A DNA stretch of 5,333 nucleotides from a bacterium (GCA_030647845.1 JAUSIO010000073.1:1-5333), one strand, 5' to 3'. Shown: positions 1 through 4,939, counted from the stretch's first letter. Program-made: numbers and translations. The notes: generated by a model from the letters alone, not told the origin.

Positions 1-306
1 GATTTTGCGGCTGTCCTGGTCGTGTACAAATCCAGAGAGGGATATTGGAAAGGTTTTGCCCATCCGTACGACGTTACTACCGAGGGAAACACAAAAAAGG
101 ATACGCTCACCAAACTGCAACTCCTCGTAAACGTATACGAAGATGAATTGCGCCAATTCAAATTTCCGTCGCATCTAGTCCACAAACCCCAGAGCGATTT
201 AGAAGATAGAGAAATGTTTAGGCGAGTGGTAAATGATGCAGTCGAAGAAAAAGGAATTGTAGATCGCTTTGACTATCATGCTGAAACCCACCAAGTACGC
301 TCTTAG
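1..306 (+). CDS. HicB-like antitoxin, 5' end missing
   Basis: The reading frame is open from base 1 and ends at TAG 304-306, so the true start lies left of the window. A GTG at 22 exists, but starting there would cut off the first beta strand (residues DFAAVLV), so I do not use it. The visible 101 residues follow the HicB-like plan. A strand is followed by EGYWKGFAHPYDVTTEGNT, which corresponds to the family's pattern of an aromatic/Gly turn, a strand and a GxT turn, and then by a helix with L, L, Y and E positions (about residues 37-50). A charged C-terminal tail follows, which is not recognised as a DNA-binding domain. HicB proteins neutralise the HicA mRNA-cleaving toxin and often repress their own operon. 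The gene overlaps the downstream HicA-like ORF by 29 nt, which supports a co-translated pair. The family call rests on pattern and context, not on a search. It could also be an orphan HicB-fold protein. Confidence 0.5.
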   Translation, partial: DFAAVLVVYKSREGYWKGFAHPYDVTTEGNTKKDTLTKLQLLVNVYEDELRQFKFPSHLVHKPQSDLEDREMFRRVVNDAVEEKGIVDRFDYHAETHQVRS

Positions 307-559
307 GGAATACGAAAAAGCTGTTCGTATTTGTGCGATACGAGCTGGATATGGCAAATTCGAATGCATACCAAAAGAAGGATCGGTGTATGCTTTTCGC
401 CTTTACCAACGCGATGCAGACAAAGATCCCTGTAATATCTGGGTTATTCATGTTGAACATTCAAAAAAGAAACGAATATTTCCTCGTGATTTACGGAAAT
501 CTTGGGAGGGGTTGGGGATAAAAGAAAATGATTTTTTAGCGGTTATTGATAACTTGTAA
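278..559 (+). CDS. HicA-like protein, toxin position of the pair, catalytic His replaced
   Basis: This is a 93-residue protein, close to the usual HicA size of 60-90 residues. The order of elements fits the HicA double-stranded-RNA-binding-like fold: an N-terminal helix (residues 7-23), then KEGSVYAFRL (33-42) where HicA has its GSH-h-x-F motif, a strand with IHVEH (57-61), a basic KKKR, and the C-terminal helices PRDLRKSWEGLGIKENDFL (69-87), which closely match the family's terminal pattern. HicA toxins cleave mRNA using the His of GSH. Here that position is Val37, so activity may be lost or carried by His58 or His61. The sequence also has a longer loop (43-54) than typical. The ATG at 278 is preferred, and a TTG at 269 in the same frame is the alternative. 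No good Shine-Dalgarno precedes either, so translation is probably coupled to the upstream gene. The region is AT-rich compared with the next gene. Confidence 0.55.
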   Translation: MLKPTKYALREYEKAVRICAIRAGYGKFECIPKEGSVYAFRLYQRDADKDPCNIWVIHVEHSKKKRIFPRDLRKSWEGLGIKENDFLAVIDNL

Positions 560-622
560 CCGCCAGAACAGAGGGTCTAAAAGTTCTGTCAAAATAGCCT
601 TATTTGTAGGGCGTTTTTGTGC

Positions 623-651
623 TTGACATAAACAAATATAAGTGATAAGCT
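623..651 (+). promoter_or_regulatory. Sigma-70-type promoter for the deaminase-like gene
   Basis: A perfect -35 hexamer TTGACA lies at 623-628. Seventeen bases on, the -10 hexamer TAAGCT (646-651) is preceded by TG at 643-644, giving an extended -10. The -10 matches the consensus at its first, second and last positions only. Transcription would start near 658, about 30 nt before the chosen GTG start. That leaves room for the Shine-Dalgarno at 676-681 and excludes the TTG at 656 as a start. Confidence 0.6.
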
Positions 652-675
652 CTTTTTGGAAACGAACGTTTACAC

Positions 676-681
676 AGGGGG
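676..681 (+). promoter_or_regulatory. Ribosome binding site deciding the GTG start at 689
   Basis: AGGGGG lies 7 nt upstream of GTG 689, an ideal Shine-Dalgarno placement. It decides between this GTG and the in-frame TTG at 656, which lies at or before the predicted transcription start. Confidence 0.7.
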
Positions 682-688
682 AACTCAA

Positions 689-1273
689 GTGCACACCTTA
701 GTCGAAGACATTGCCGACTGGTATCGGCGACCACATCAAATGCCCACGCCAGCAGAACTCGCGTTCGGGTGGCATTCCCACGCGCGTGAGCTTATGGCAA
801 ACGCAACCATGGCTTGCCGCTTTGCCTACTCGTATCGGCCGGAGCCGGCTCACATTGGTTGTTCGGTGCTCGGCTACAGCAATGGGAAGTTTGACGCTTC
901 TCCCATCGGCTGGAACTGTACCGTTCGTCAGCTGTCGGACGAACAAAAAGCCATCTTCAAGCCATGTGCCGAGAAGCATGGCATCATCGACTGCTTCAAC
1001 CGTGGCATGTTGCCGGTCGGGTTGATGGTGCACACCGACCATTTGCAGGAGGACGATGTTACGTCACTGCTACTCGACGTGTTCGTCCCTTGCTATAACT
1101 GCATCGAATGGATGGAGACGAAGCTTCCGCCGTGGCTCAGGATTGGCTGCTTCAGGAACCGGCTCCCAAGTGACCCGCCCAGCACTGACCAGTTCGTACG
1201 TCTGGGGACGTCGCTCGACCAGCTCGGCCTGCTCCACCAGCGAGCATATGAGCACAAGCACCACCACCGCTAA
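689..1273 (+). CDS. Divergent cytidine-deaminase-superfamily zinc protein
   Basis: A 194-residue soluble protein with the core signature of cytidine deaminases. An Ala-rich helix (residues 30-47) ends in AYSYRP, comparable to the AY-PYS start of the family. A strand pair follows (IGCSVLG 56-62, GKF 66-68), then GWN (74-76), CAEK (93-96), and PCYNC (134-138) at the start of a helix. In tetrameric cytidine deaminases the Cys of CAE and the two Cys of PCxxC bind zinc, and the Glu shuttles the proton. All of these are present (C93, E95, C135, C138). Differences are Lys96 in place of the usual Arg, and GWNCT where NxE normally binds the ribose, so the glutamate is missing. It also has about 30 extra residues at the N-terminus and a 50-residue C-terminus ending in a His/Lys-rich tail. 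Usual free-nucleoside enzymes have about 130 residues. The substrate is therefore unknown. It has its own promoter and terminator, and its base composition is GC-rich compared with the gene pair upstream. Confidence 0.65.
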   Translation: MHTLVEDIADWYRRPHQMPTPAELAFGWHSHARELMANATMACRFAYSYRPEPAHIGCSVLGYSNGKFDASPIGWNCTVRQLSDEQKAIFKPCAEKHGIIDCFNRGMLPVGLMVHTDHLQEDDVTSLLLDVFVPCYNCIEWMETKLPPWLRIGCFRNRLPSDPPSTDQFVRLGTSLDQLGLLHQRAYEHKHHHR

Positions 1274-1279
1274 ACTCGA

Positions 1280-1315
1280 CCCCGCTGGCATTCGTGCTGG
1301 CGGGGGTTTTTCTTG
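1280..1315 (+). terminator. Intrinsic terminator of the deaminase-like gene
   Basis: The arms CCCCGCTGGCA (1280-1290) and TGCTGGCGGGG (1295-1305) form an 11-bp stem with two internal G-U wobbles, closed by a TTCG tetraloop. The stem is followed by five T (1307-1311) and a T-rich tail. It starts 7 nt after the stop codon and separates this gene from the next unit. Confidence 0.9.
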
Positions 1316-1317
1316 TT

Positions 1318-1321
1318 AGGA
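1318..1321 (+). promoter_or_regulatory. Ribosome binding site in a doubled TTAGGA
   Basis: AGGA at 1318-1321 is 7 nt from ATG 1329. It lies in a direct repeat of TTAGGA (1316-1321 and 1322-1327). The second copy is too close to the ATG to act as a Shine-Dalgarno, so the first is the likely functional one. No convincing promoter was seen between the terminator and this site. The promoter may overlap the terminator or lie upstream with readthrough. Confidence 0.5.
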
Positions 1322-1328
1322 TTAGGAT

Positions 1329-2108
1329 ATGTCGCTGTCTTGGAGCTTCCGGCGCAAGGTGTTGTATCTAGCCGCGGTAGCGGTTATTGCCGCAGGTATG
1401 TTGTTTGCACTGTACGAACTATTTTTTACTGCGGCACCAACGTGCCGCGACGGCACACAAAACCAAAATGAGGCTGGTGTCGACTGTGGCGGCGTGTGTA
1501 GCTTGCTCTGCGCTGACACGGCACGCGCGCCGCAGGTGTTGTGGGCGCGCGCGTTCCAAACCGACACCCCTTCGATAGGCTCAGGGCAAGCAGGTGTGTA
1601 CACCGCCGCGGCGTATGTGCAAAACCAAAATGGCGCGGCCGGTGCGCGCTCGGTACGCTACTCGTTCCAGTTGTTTGATGCAAACAACAGCTTGGTTATC
1701 GAGCGCGACGGCGTGGTCGACCTCCCTCCAGTGCAGACCATTCCGATTGTTGAGCAAAACATCAATGTCGGCACGCGCAGTGTTGCACGTGCATTGTTTG
1801 CCTTCTCCGAAGTACCGGCGTGGGAGCGTGTTTCTGCGGGCAGTATCCCGGTACTTCGGATGTCTGGACAGAATCTTCTTCCGGATGGCTCGCGCTTATC
1901 GGAAACGGTTAGTAATGATTCGCAAACTGATGTAACGAACGTTTCTATTGTGGCGGTCTTGTTTGACACACACGGTATTGCGCGCGCTGCATCAAAAAGT
2001 ATTCTTGCATCGCTCCCGAGTGGCTCGGCGCAAGAAGTGGTCTTTACCTGGCCCGCAGGAGTTCCAAACGTTGTGCGCGCAGAAATTACCACACTCCCTT
2101 CTTTCTAG
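1329..2108 (+). CDS. Membrane-anchored Cys-motif (DCGG) protein, upstream partner of RodA
   Basis: A 259-residue protein. Basic residues (RRK 8-10) precede one membrane segment (about 11-33), so the rest should lie outside the membrane. Just after the segment comes a Cys cluster (C39, C53, C57, C61) in the pattern C-DG-QN-NE-VDCGG-C-C, a motif that recurs in surface proteins and is familiar from CPR genomes. The remainder looks like beta-rich extracellular domains: an AYVQNQNG segment (about 95-102), YSFQLFD (111-117), VPAW (157-160), and a second half (from about 185) with alternating strands. From memory, related proteins read W-R-F followed directly by GVY. Here residues 80-88 between them are encoded by a short interspersed repeat. 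The function is unknown. Its place 19 nt before rodA suggests an envelope role. Possible disulfide bonds are inferred only. Confidence 0.75.
   Translation: MSLSWSFRRKVLYLAAVAVIAAGMLFALYELFFTAAPTCRDGTQNQNEAGVDCGGVCSLLCADTARAPQVLWARAFQTDTPSIGSGQAGVYTAAAYVQNQNGAAGARSVRYSFQLFDANNSLVIERDGVVDLPPVQTIPIVEQNINVGTRSVARALFAFSEVPAWERVSAGSIPVLRMSGQNLLPDGSRLSETVSNDSQTDVTNVSIVAVLFDTHGIARAASKSILASLPSGSAQEVVFTWPAGVPNVVRAEITTLPSF
1568..1591. repeat. Short interspersed repeat inside the coding sequence
   Basis: The core CCTTCGATAGGCTCAGGGCA (1569-1588) resembles an abundant family of small palindrome-like repeats in CPR and other bacterial genomes, recalled as CTTCGA-N-AGGCTCAG-type elements. When read through, these give peptides such as LSLSKG and PEPIEG in other frames. 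Here it is read in frame as PSIGSGQ (residues 81-87) without breaking the gene. Only one copy is in the window, so the call depends on recall of the family. Confidence 0.55.
1806..1860. repeat. 13-bp perfect inverted repeat within the DCGG gene
   Basis: TCCGAAGTACCGG (1806-1818) is the exact reverse complement of CCGGTACTTCGGA (1848-1860), with 29 nt between. The arms encode parts of SEVP and IPVLRM. In RNA this is a stable long-loop hairpin. In DNA it is a split palindrome that could bind a protein dimer. No function is assigned. Confidence 0.8.
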
Positions 2109-2127
2109 TTGCACCCTTCTAACAGTC

Positions 2128-3258
2128 ATGCTTGCAGAAAAGAAAATTTCCATTGATTGGATCGTGTTTGGTGCGGCGCTCGTGCTTGCGGTCTTGGGGC
2201 TCTTGACGATGAATGCTTTTACCGGGCAAGATAGCTTTTTTGCAAAACAGCCTGTGTGGATTGTACTCGGTGTAGTAGTATTTTTTGGAGCGAGCATGGT
2301 CGACTGGCGCTTCTTGCGCCGCAGTGGTATTGCTGCGGGCATTTTTGCTGTCCTCATCCTTCCTCTTTTGTTTCTTGTGTTGCTCGGACATGAGGTCAAG
2401 GGGGCAAAGAGCTGGTTGTCGCTCGGCGGGCTTGGCATCGAGCCAATTGAGTTTGTGAAACTCGCACTGATTATTGCGCTGGCAAAATACTTTTCCCGCC
2501 GGCATATCGAAATCCGTAACATCCGGCACATCCTTGTTTCGGGCGCCTACGCGGGTATTGTGTTTATATTGGTTGCGCTCCAGCCGGATTTTGGCAGTGC
2601 TATCATCATTTTTCTCTTGTGGCTCGGCATGGTGCTTTTTTCGGGTCTGTCGCGCAAGCACCTGTTGGCGATTTTTTTGCTTGGTGCGATGGCATTCGCT
2701 GGGTTGTGGATGTTTGGGTTCCACGACTATCAAAAACAGCGCATCCTTACGTTTATTAACCCAATGGGCGATATTCGTGGCGCTGGGTACAACGCGTATC
2801 AGTCGACTATCGCGGTCGGCTCTGGGCAACTCTTAGGCAAGGGGATAGGCTACGGTACGCAAAGCAAACTGCGTTTTTTGCCAGAGTATCAAACTGACTT
2901 TATTTTTGCCGCGTTTGCCGAAGAGTGGGGGTTTGTGGGCGTGGGAATGGTGTTTGCGTTATTTGGCGTTATATTTTGGCGCGTCCTGCGCGCCGCCGCC
3001 CGAGGTGCTTCCAACTTTGAGACACTGTTTGCGGTCGGCATTTTGTGCTACCTCGCCGCGCACTTTGCACTGCACGTTGGCATCAACCTCGGTGTCCTGC
3101 CAGTGACCGGCACCACCATCCCATTTATGAGCTACGGTGGCTCGCACATCCTTGCCGAGTTTTTGGCGCTCGGTATGCTCTCGGGCATGAACCGCTACTC
3201 CCGCGCCGCTCACCGCGACGCCCTCGACCGCGAGTTTAGCGGGGGGTATGACCGGTAA
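2128..3258 (+). CDS. rodA: RodA, SEDS peptidoglycan glycosyltransferase
   Basis: A 376-residue multi-pass membrane protein of normal RodA length, with about ten hydrophobic segments. RodA polymerises lipid II into glycan strands during cell elongation, working with a class B penicillin-binding protein in the cytoplasmic membrane. Visible family motifs, in order, are KGAKSWLSLGGLGIEPIEFVKL (about 91-112; its second acidic residue, Glu108, matches the essential Glu of the usual QPSEF), LQPDFGSA, YNAYQSTIAVGSG, GKGIGYGTQ, PEYQTDFIF (252-260; Asp257 matches the catalytic Asp of the family), AEEWGF, and PVTGTTIPFMSYGGS near the C-terminus. ATG 2128 is chosen because the protein then begins with a short polar stretch before the first membrane segment. 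The open frame extends further upstream but would overlap the preceding gene heavily. No clear Shine-Dalgarno precedes it, so translation may be coupled to the upstream gene, whose stop is 19 nt away. FtsW is the alternative, but the C-terminal signature and position favour RodA. Confidence 0.92.
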   Translation: MLAEKKISIDWIVFGAALVLAVLGLLTMNAFTGQDSFFAKQPVWIVLGVVVFFGASMVDWRFLRRSGIAAGIFAVLILPLLFLVLLGHEVKGAKSWLSLGGLGIEPIEFVKLALIIALAKYFSRRHIEIRNIRHILVSGAYAGIVFILVALQPDFGSAIIIFLLWLGMVLFSGLSRKHLLAIFLLGAMAFAGLWMFGFHDYQKQRILTFINPMGDIRGAGYNAYQSTIAVGSGQLLGKGIGYGTQSKLRFLPEYQTDFIFAAFAEEWGFVGVGMVFALFGVIFWRVLRAAARGASNFETLFAVGILCYLAAHFALHVGINLGVLPVTGTTIPFMSYGGSHILAEFLALGMLSGMNRYSRAAHRDALDREFSGGYDR

Positions 3259-3286
3259 TACATAGGACGGACCTATGTATTTGATT
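3257..3286 (+). terminator. Hairpin overlapping the rodA stop, probable terminator
   Basis: AATACATAGG (3257-3266) and CCTATGTATT (3272-3281) form a perfect 10-bp stem with a 5-nt loop, beginning within the rodA TAA codon. The tail is only moderately T-rich (TTGATTT). It sits directly before the predicted -10 box of the next gene, so it may also, or instead, be an operator. Confidence 0.5.
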
Positions 3287-3295
3287 TAGATCTTG

Positions 3296-3301
3296 TATAC
3301 T
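3296..3301 (+). promoter_or_regulatory. -10 box for a leaderless or near-leaderless transcript
   Basis: TATACT (3296-3301), five of six matches to TATAAT, ends 7 nt before ATG 3309, so transcription should begin at or next to the start codon. No Shine-Dalgarno is present, as expected for a leaderless message. No good -35 was found at the normal distance, where the right arm of the hairpin lies. Confidence 0.5.
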
Positions 3302-3308
3302 TGACTTT

Positions 3309-3770
3309 ATGTCCAACCAAAAAGGATTTGTCTGGCTGCCAGTCCTGCTCGGCGTGCTGGTCGTTCTCGCCCTAGGCGGCGCGTATGTCTACGAGACACA
3401 AAAACCAGCCCCACCAACAGAGCCGATTTATACTCCAACTACTTCGACTAAAATAAGTTCTCAATCTGTCTCGACAACCACTCCAAGTGGTGTGGACGTG
3501 ACGATAGGAATCTCACTTTGCGAAGAAGCGGATAGGGGGCTATGTTTTGGATCCGGTGCGGCAAATCAAGAAACCAAGGGAGCCATTACGATATTCGATC
3601 TGGTATCGAAGGATTGTCAGCCCAGTTATGGAGTAATACTAAATCGTCAAGGAATAGAATCCTATTACGAGGTCGCTGTAAAAGATTTAGGAACAGCCTG
3701 CAGAAAGGCAAACATCTACTCTCAACTTCACGACCTCATTCTCAATTCCGAAAAATTATATGCGAACTAA
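3309..3770 (+). CDS. Small signal-anchor protein with four cysteines, function unknown
   Basis: A 153-residue protein. A short polar start (MSNQKGF) is followed by a membrane segment (about 8-27) and AYVYETQKP, which resembles the anchor of many small CPR surface proteins and superficially a pilin N-terminus. Residues 33-60 are a Pro/Thr/Ser-rich linker typical of an exported stalk. The folded part (about 62-153) carries four cysteines (C71, C79, C103, C131), enough for two disulfide bonds outside the membrane. There is no recognised catalytic motif. The start ATG is supported by the -10 box just upstream and by the positioning of the membrane segment. The gene stands alone between the rodA hairpin and the convergent glycosyltransferase gene. 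No pilin prepilin-peptidase cleavage motif is clear, so I do not call it a pilin. Confidence 0.65.
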   Translation: MSNQKGFVWLPVLLGVLVVLALGGAYVYETQKPAPPTEPIYTPTTSTKISSQSVSTTTPSGVDVTIGISLCEEADRGLCFGSGAANQETKGAITIFDLVSKDCQPSYGVILNRQGIESYYEVAVKDLGTACRKANIYSQLHDLILNSEKLYAN

Positions 3771-3785
3771 CCGTGCATTCTAGCC

Positions 3786-3810
3786 CACGGCAAGGTTTAA
3801 CCTTGCCGTG
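3786..3810. terminator. Convergent hairpin between the signal-anchor and glycosyltransferase genes
   Basis: CACGGCAAGGT (3786-3796) and ACCTTGCCGTG (3800-3810) form a perfect 11-bp stem with a loop of TTA. The loop is the complement of the glycosyltransferase stop codon, and the right arm encodes its last residues. Neither side has a proper T tract, so it may act as a transcript end-stabiliser or a weak two-way terminator and not as a classical intrinsic one. Confidence 0.55.
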
Positions 3811-4786
3811 AGGTTTGGTAAAGTGCTAATGTTTTCTCTAGCATCCGCTCGAGGGAAAATTCTTTGAGGTCCACGTCGAGGGCTTCGGGTATGCCGCCGA
3901 CGCGGTTGGCGACAATGGGGAGTCCAGCTACTCTTGCCTCAAGGAGTACATACGGAAGCCCTTCTTTTATTGAAGATAGGGCAAAAGTGTCCAAACCTTT
4001 GAGTACTTCGGCCGCGGGCATAAATCCAAATAGTTTTACGCGGTTCTCCAATCTATACTCTTTTATTTTTTTCTCCAACGCTGCACGCTCCTCGCCTTCG
4101 CCCACGATTGCAACATAGAGAGTAGAATTTTGTTTTGCTTCCTCAATCAGCGCTTGTTGATTTTTGTTTTTGGTAAGCTCACCGACTGTGCCAGTTATCT
4201 TTACACCAGTGGGGAAAGCATTGCGGATTATGTCTCCCGACTCAAACACCATTGCTTGGTCTATGCCGTTGTAGATACGAATAGTTTTATGCCCGATAAA
4301 CGGCATCTGGCGTGCCTGGCCCAGGTCGTAATTTGAGACGCAGATTACTTTTGTGGACAGTAAGGCCGTGAACCAGCTCGCTAACCAAACTGTTCCCCCT
4401 ACTAATATTATCCGCTGTTCGCGAAAGGGCCAGCCGTGGGCGGTAAAAATTATTTTTTTGACTCCCGCTATGCGCGCGGCAAGCGCGCCCAAGCCTCCGG
4501 CCTTAGAGGAGTTAAGGTGCACGATATCCGGCCGAATTTTTTTAAAGAGTCGATAGAGCTCAAAAAAACTTTTTATATCTTTGCCTATAGAGACATCGCG
4601 GCCGAGCGACTCACTATGATATATCATAGTGCCTGCCTCCTGCAGTTTTAACGTGAGTAATCCAGAACCCCCAAACACTACGCTCACCTCGAACGCATCT
4701 TTTGGGAGGTTGGTGGCCAGGTCAAACACATAGCGCTGTGCGCCGCCCCAATTTGATTTTGTAATAACGTAAAGAATCTTCTTCAT
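3797..4786 (-). CDS. GT4-type glycosyltransferase (GT-B fold)
   Basis: A 329-residue cytoplasmic enzyme. The N-terminal half begins MKKILYVITKSNWGGAQRYV (1-20), with the GGAQ glycine turn that contacts substrate in this family. The acceptor domain continues through HLNSSKAGGLGALAA (about 90-104) and TAHGWP (115-120). The C-terminal half has the donor-binding strand ITGTVGELTKNKNQ (about 197-210), IVGEGEE (227-233), and the EX7E signature at Glu275 to Glu283 (KEGLPYVLLEA), followed by GLPIVANRVGGIPE. This family transfers a sugar from a nucleotide-sugar donor to a growing glycan. The precise sugar cannot be read. The length is slightly below the usual 350-380, and the C-terminus looks short. 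ATG 4786 matches the family start. An in-frame GTG at 4801 adds five residues and is less likely. No Shine-Dalgarno was seen. The start overlaps the stop of a small upstream ORF (ATGA). Its likely partner is the glycosylphosphotransferase gene that diverges from it. Confidence 0.88.
   Translation of the reverse strand: MKKILYVITKSNWGGAQRYVFDLATNLPKDAFEVSVVFGGSGLLTLKLQEAGTMIYHSESLGRDVSIGKDIKSFFELYRLFKKIRPDIVHLNSSKAGGLGALAARIAGVKKIIFTAHGWPFREQRIILVGGTVWLASWFTALLSTKVICVSNYDLGQARQMPFIGHKTIRIYNGIDQAMVFESGDIIRNAFPTGVKITGTVGELTKNKNQQALIEEAKQNSTLYVAIVGEGEERAALEKKIKEYRLENRVKLFGFMPAAEVLKGLDTFALSSIKEGLPYVLLEARVAGLPIVANRVGGIPEALDVDLKEFSLERMLEKTLALYQTSRQG
4612..4631. repeat. 20-bp perfect palindrome inside the glycosyltransferase gene
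   Basis: CACTATGATATATCATAGTG (4612-4631) equals its own reverse complement with no spacer. It encodes residues around TMIYHSE (53-59) of the glycosyltransferase. It could be a binding site or a cruciform-prone site. No known motif is recognised. Confidence 0.85.
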
Positions 4787-4893
4787 ACAAGGATTTGCCA
4801 CAGCCCCGACGCTTCGGTCGGGGAGCCGACTGAAGCGTCGGCTTTTGATTTGGTGATGCAGTACAAGACTTTTTTGCGGGGTATTCTTTCCAT
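4783..4893 (-). pseudogene. 36-codon upstream ORF resembling a glycosyltransferase N-terminus
   Basis: An ATG at 4893-4891 opens a 36-residue frame. Residues 7-16 read KKVLYCITKS, which align without gaps to KKILYVITKS at the start of the glycosyltransferase next door (8 of 10 identical). The similarity then stops abruptly where the hairpin element begins. The TGA at 4785-4783 overlaps the glycosyltransferase ATG as ATGA. The ten aligned codons share 19 of 30 bases, with several synonymous differences. That suggests an older paralogue fragment and not a recent duplication. It may be the stump of a second glycosyltransferase gene cut by the hairpin element, or a leader ORF coupled to the glycosyltransferase. 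Confidence 0.45.
4804..4846. repeat. 16-bp hairpin element with alternative paired forms
   Basis: The arms 4806-4821 and 4826-4841 are complementary over 16 positions with one G-U wobble and a GGAG loop. The same bases can instead form two neighbouring hairpins. In one, CCCCGAC (4804-4810) pairs with GTCGGGG (4817-4823). In the other, AGCCGAC (4824-4830) pairs with GTCGGCT (4837-4843). The loops of these two are themselves complementary. On the plus strand TTTT follows. It lies upstream of the glycosyltransferase start and resembles a REP/BIME-type repeat unit. Confidence 0.75.
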
Positions 4894-4899
4894 AGAAAC

Positions 4900-4930
4900 T
4901 TGAATATTGTTTTGTTTGTTGTAGTATAAC
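4900..4930 (+). promoter_or_regulatory. Promoter of the sugar-phosphate transferase gene
   Basis: The -35 TTGAAT (4900-4905) is followed either by TAGTAT (4922-4927, 16-nt spacer) or by TATAAC (4925-4930, 19-nt spacer). Transcription would begin at about 4934-4937, leaving only a few bases before ATG 4940. There is no Shine-Dalgarno, which fits a leaderless or very short-leader message. The same TATA core reads TATACT on the minus strand (4928-4923) and could serve the divergent glycosyltransferase. Confidence 0.5.
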
Positions 4931-4939
4931 GTAGATCCT

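Noticed and set aside
564..588. Possible terminator after the HicA-like gene (CAGAAC with GTTCTG)
   Set aside because: The stem is only 6 bp with a 13-nt loop, and no T tract follows.
597..618. Possible terminator GCCT...AGGGC followed by TTTTT
   Set aside because: The pairing is 4 bp with a bulge. The T tract alone is not enough, so it was not listed.
656..688. TTG start at 656 for the deaminase-like gene
   Set aside because: It falls at the predicted transcription start and has no Shine-Dalgarno, whereas GTG 689 has AGGGGG at 7 nt.
923..944. Hairpin GTTCGTC/GACGAAC inside the deaminase-like gene
   Set aside because: A 7-bp stem with an 8-nt loop is expected by chance in a window of this size, and it lies well inside the coding sequence.
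698..1042. Minus-strand ORF opposite the deaminase-like gene
   Set aside because: It is a shadow of the GC-rich coding strand, with no start signal or recognisable domain.
1948..2127. N-terminal extension of the rodA frame
   Set aside because: It would overlap the preceding gene by about 160 nt, and its residues do not resemble RodA. ATG 2128 fits the family.
2119..2829. Long minus-strand ORF opposite rodA
   Set aside because: Its translation is low-complexity and charged, the usual complement of a membrane protein gene. The plus strand is clearly RodA.
3309..3400. Type IV pilin-like N-terminus for the small signal-anchor protein
   Set aside because: QKGF before a hydrophobic stretch is suggestive, but there is no clear prepilin cleavage site with Glu at position 5 of the mature protein.
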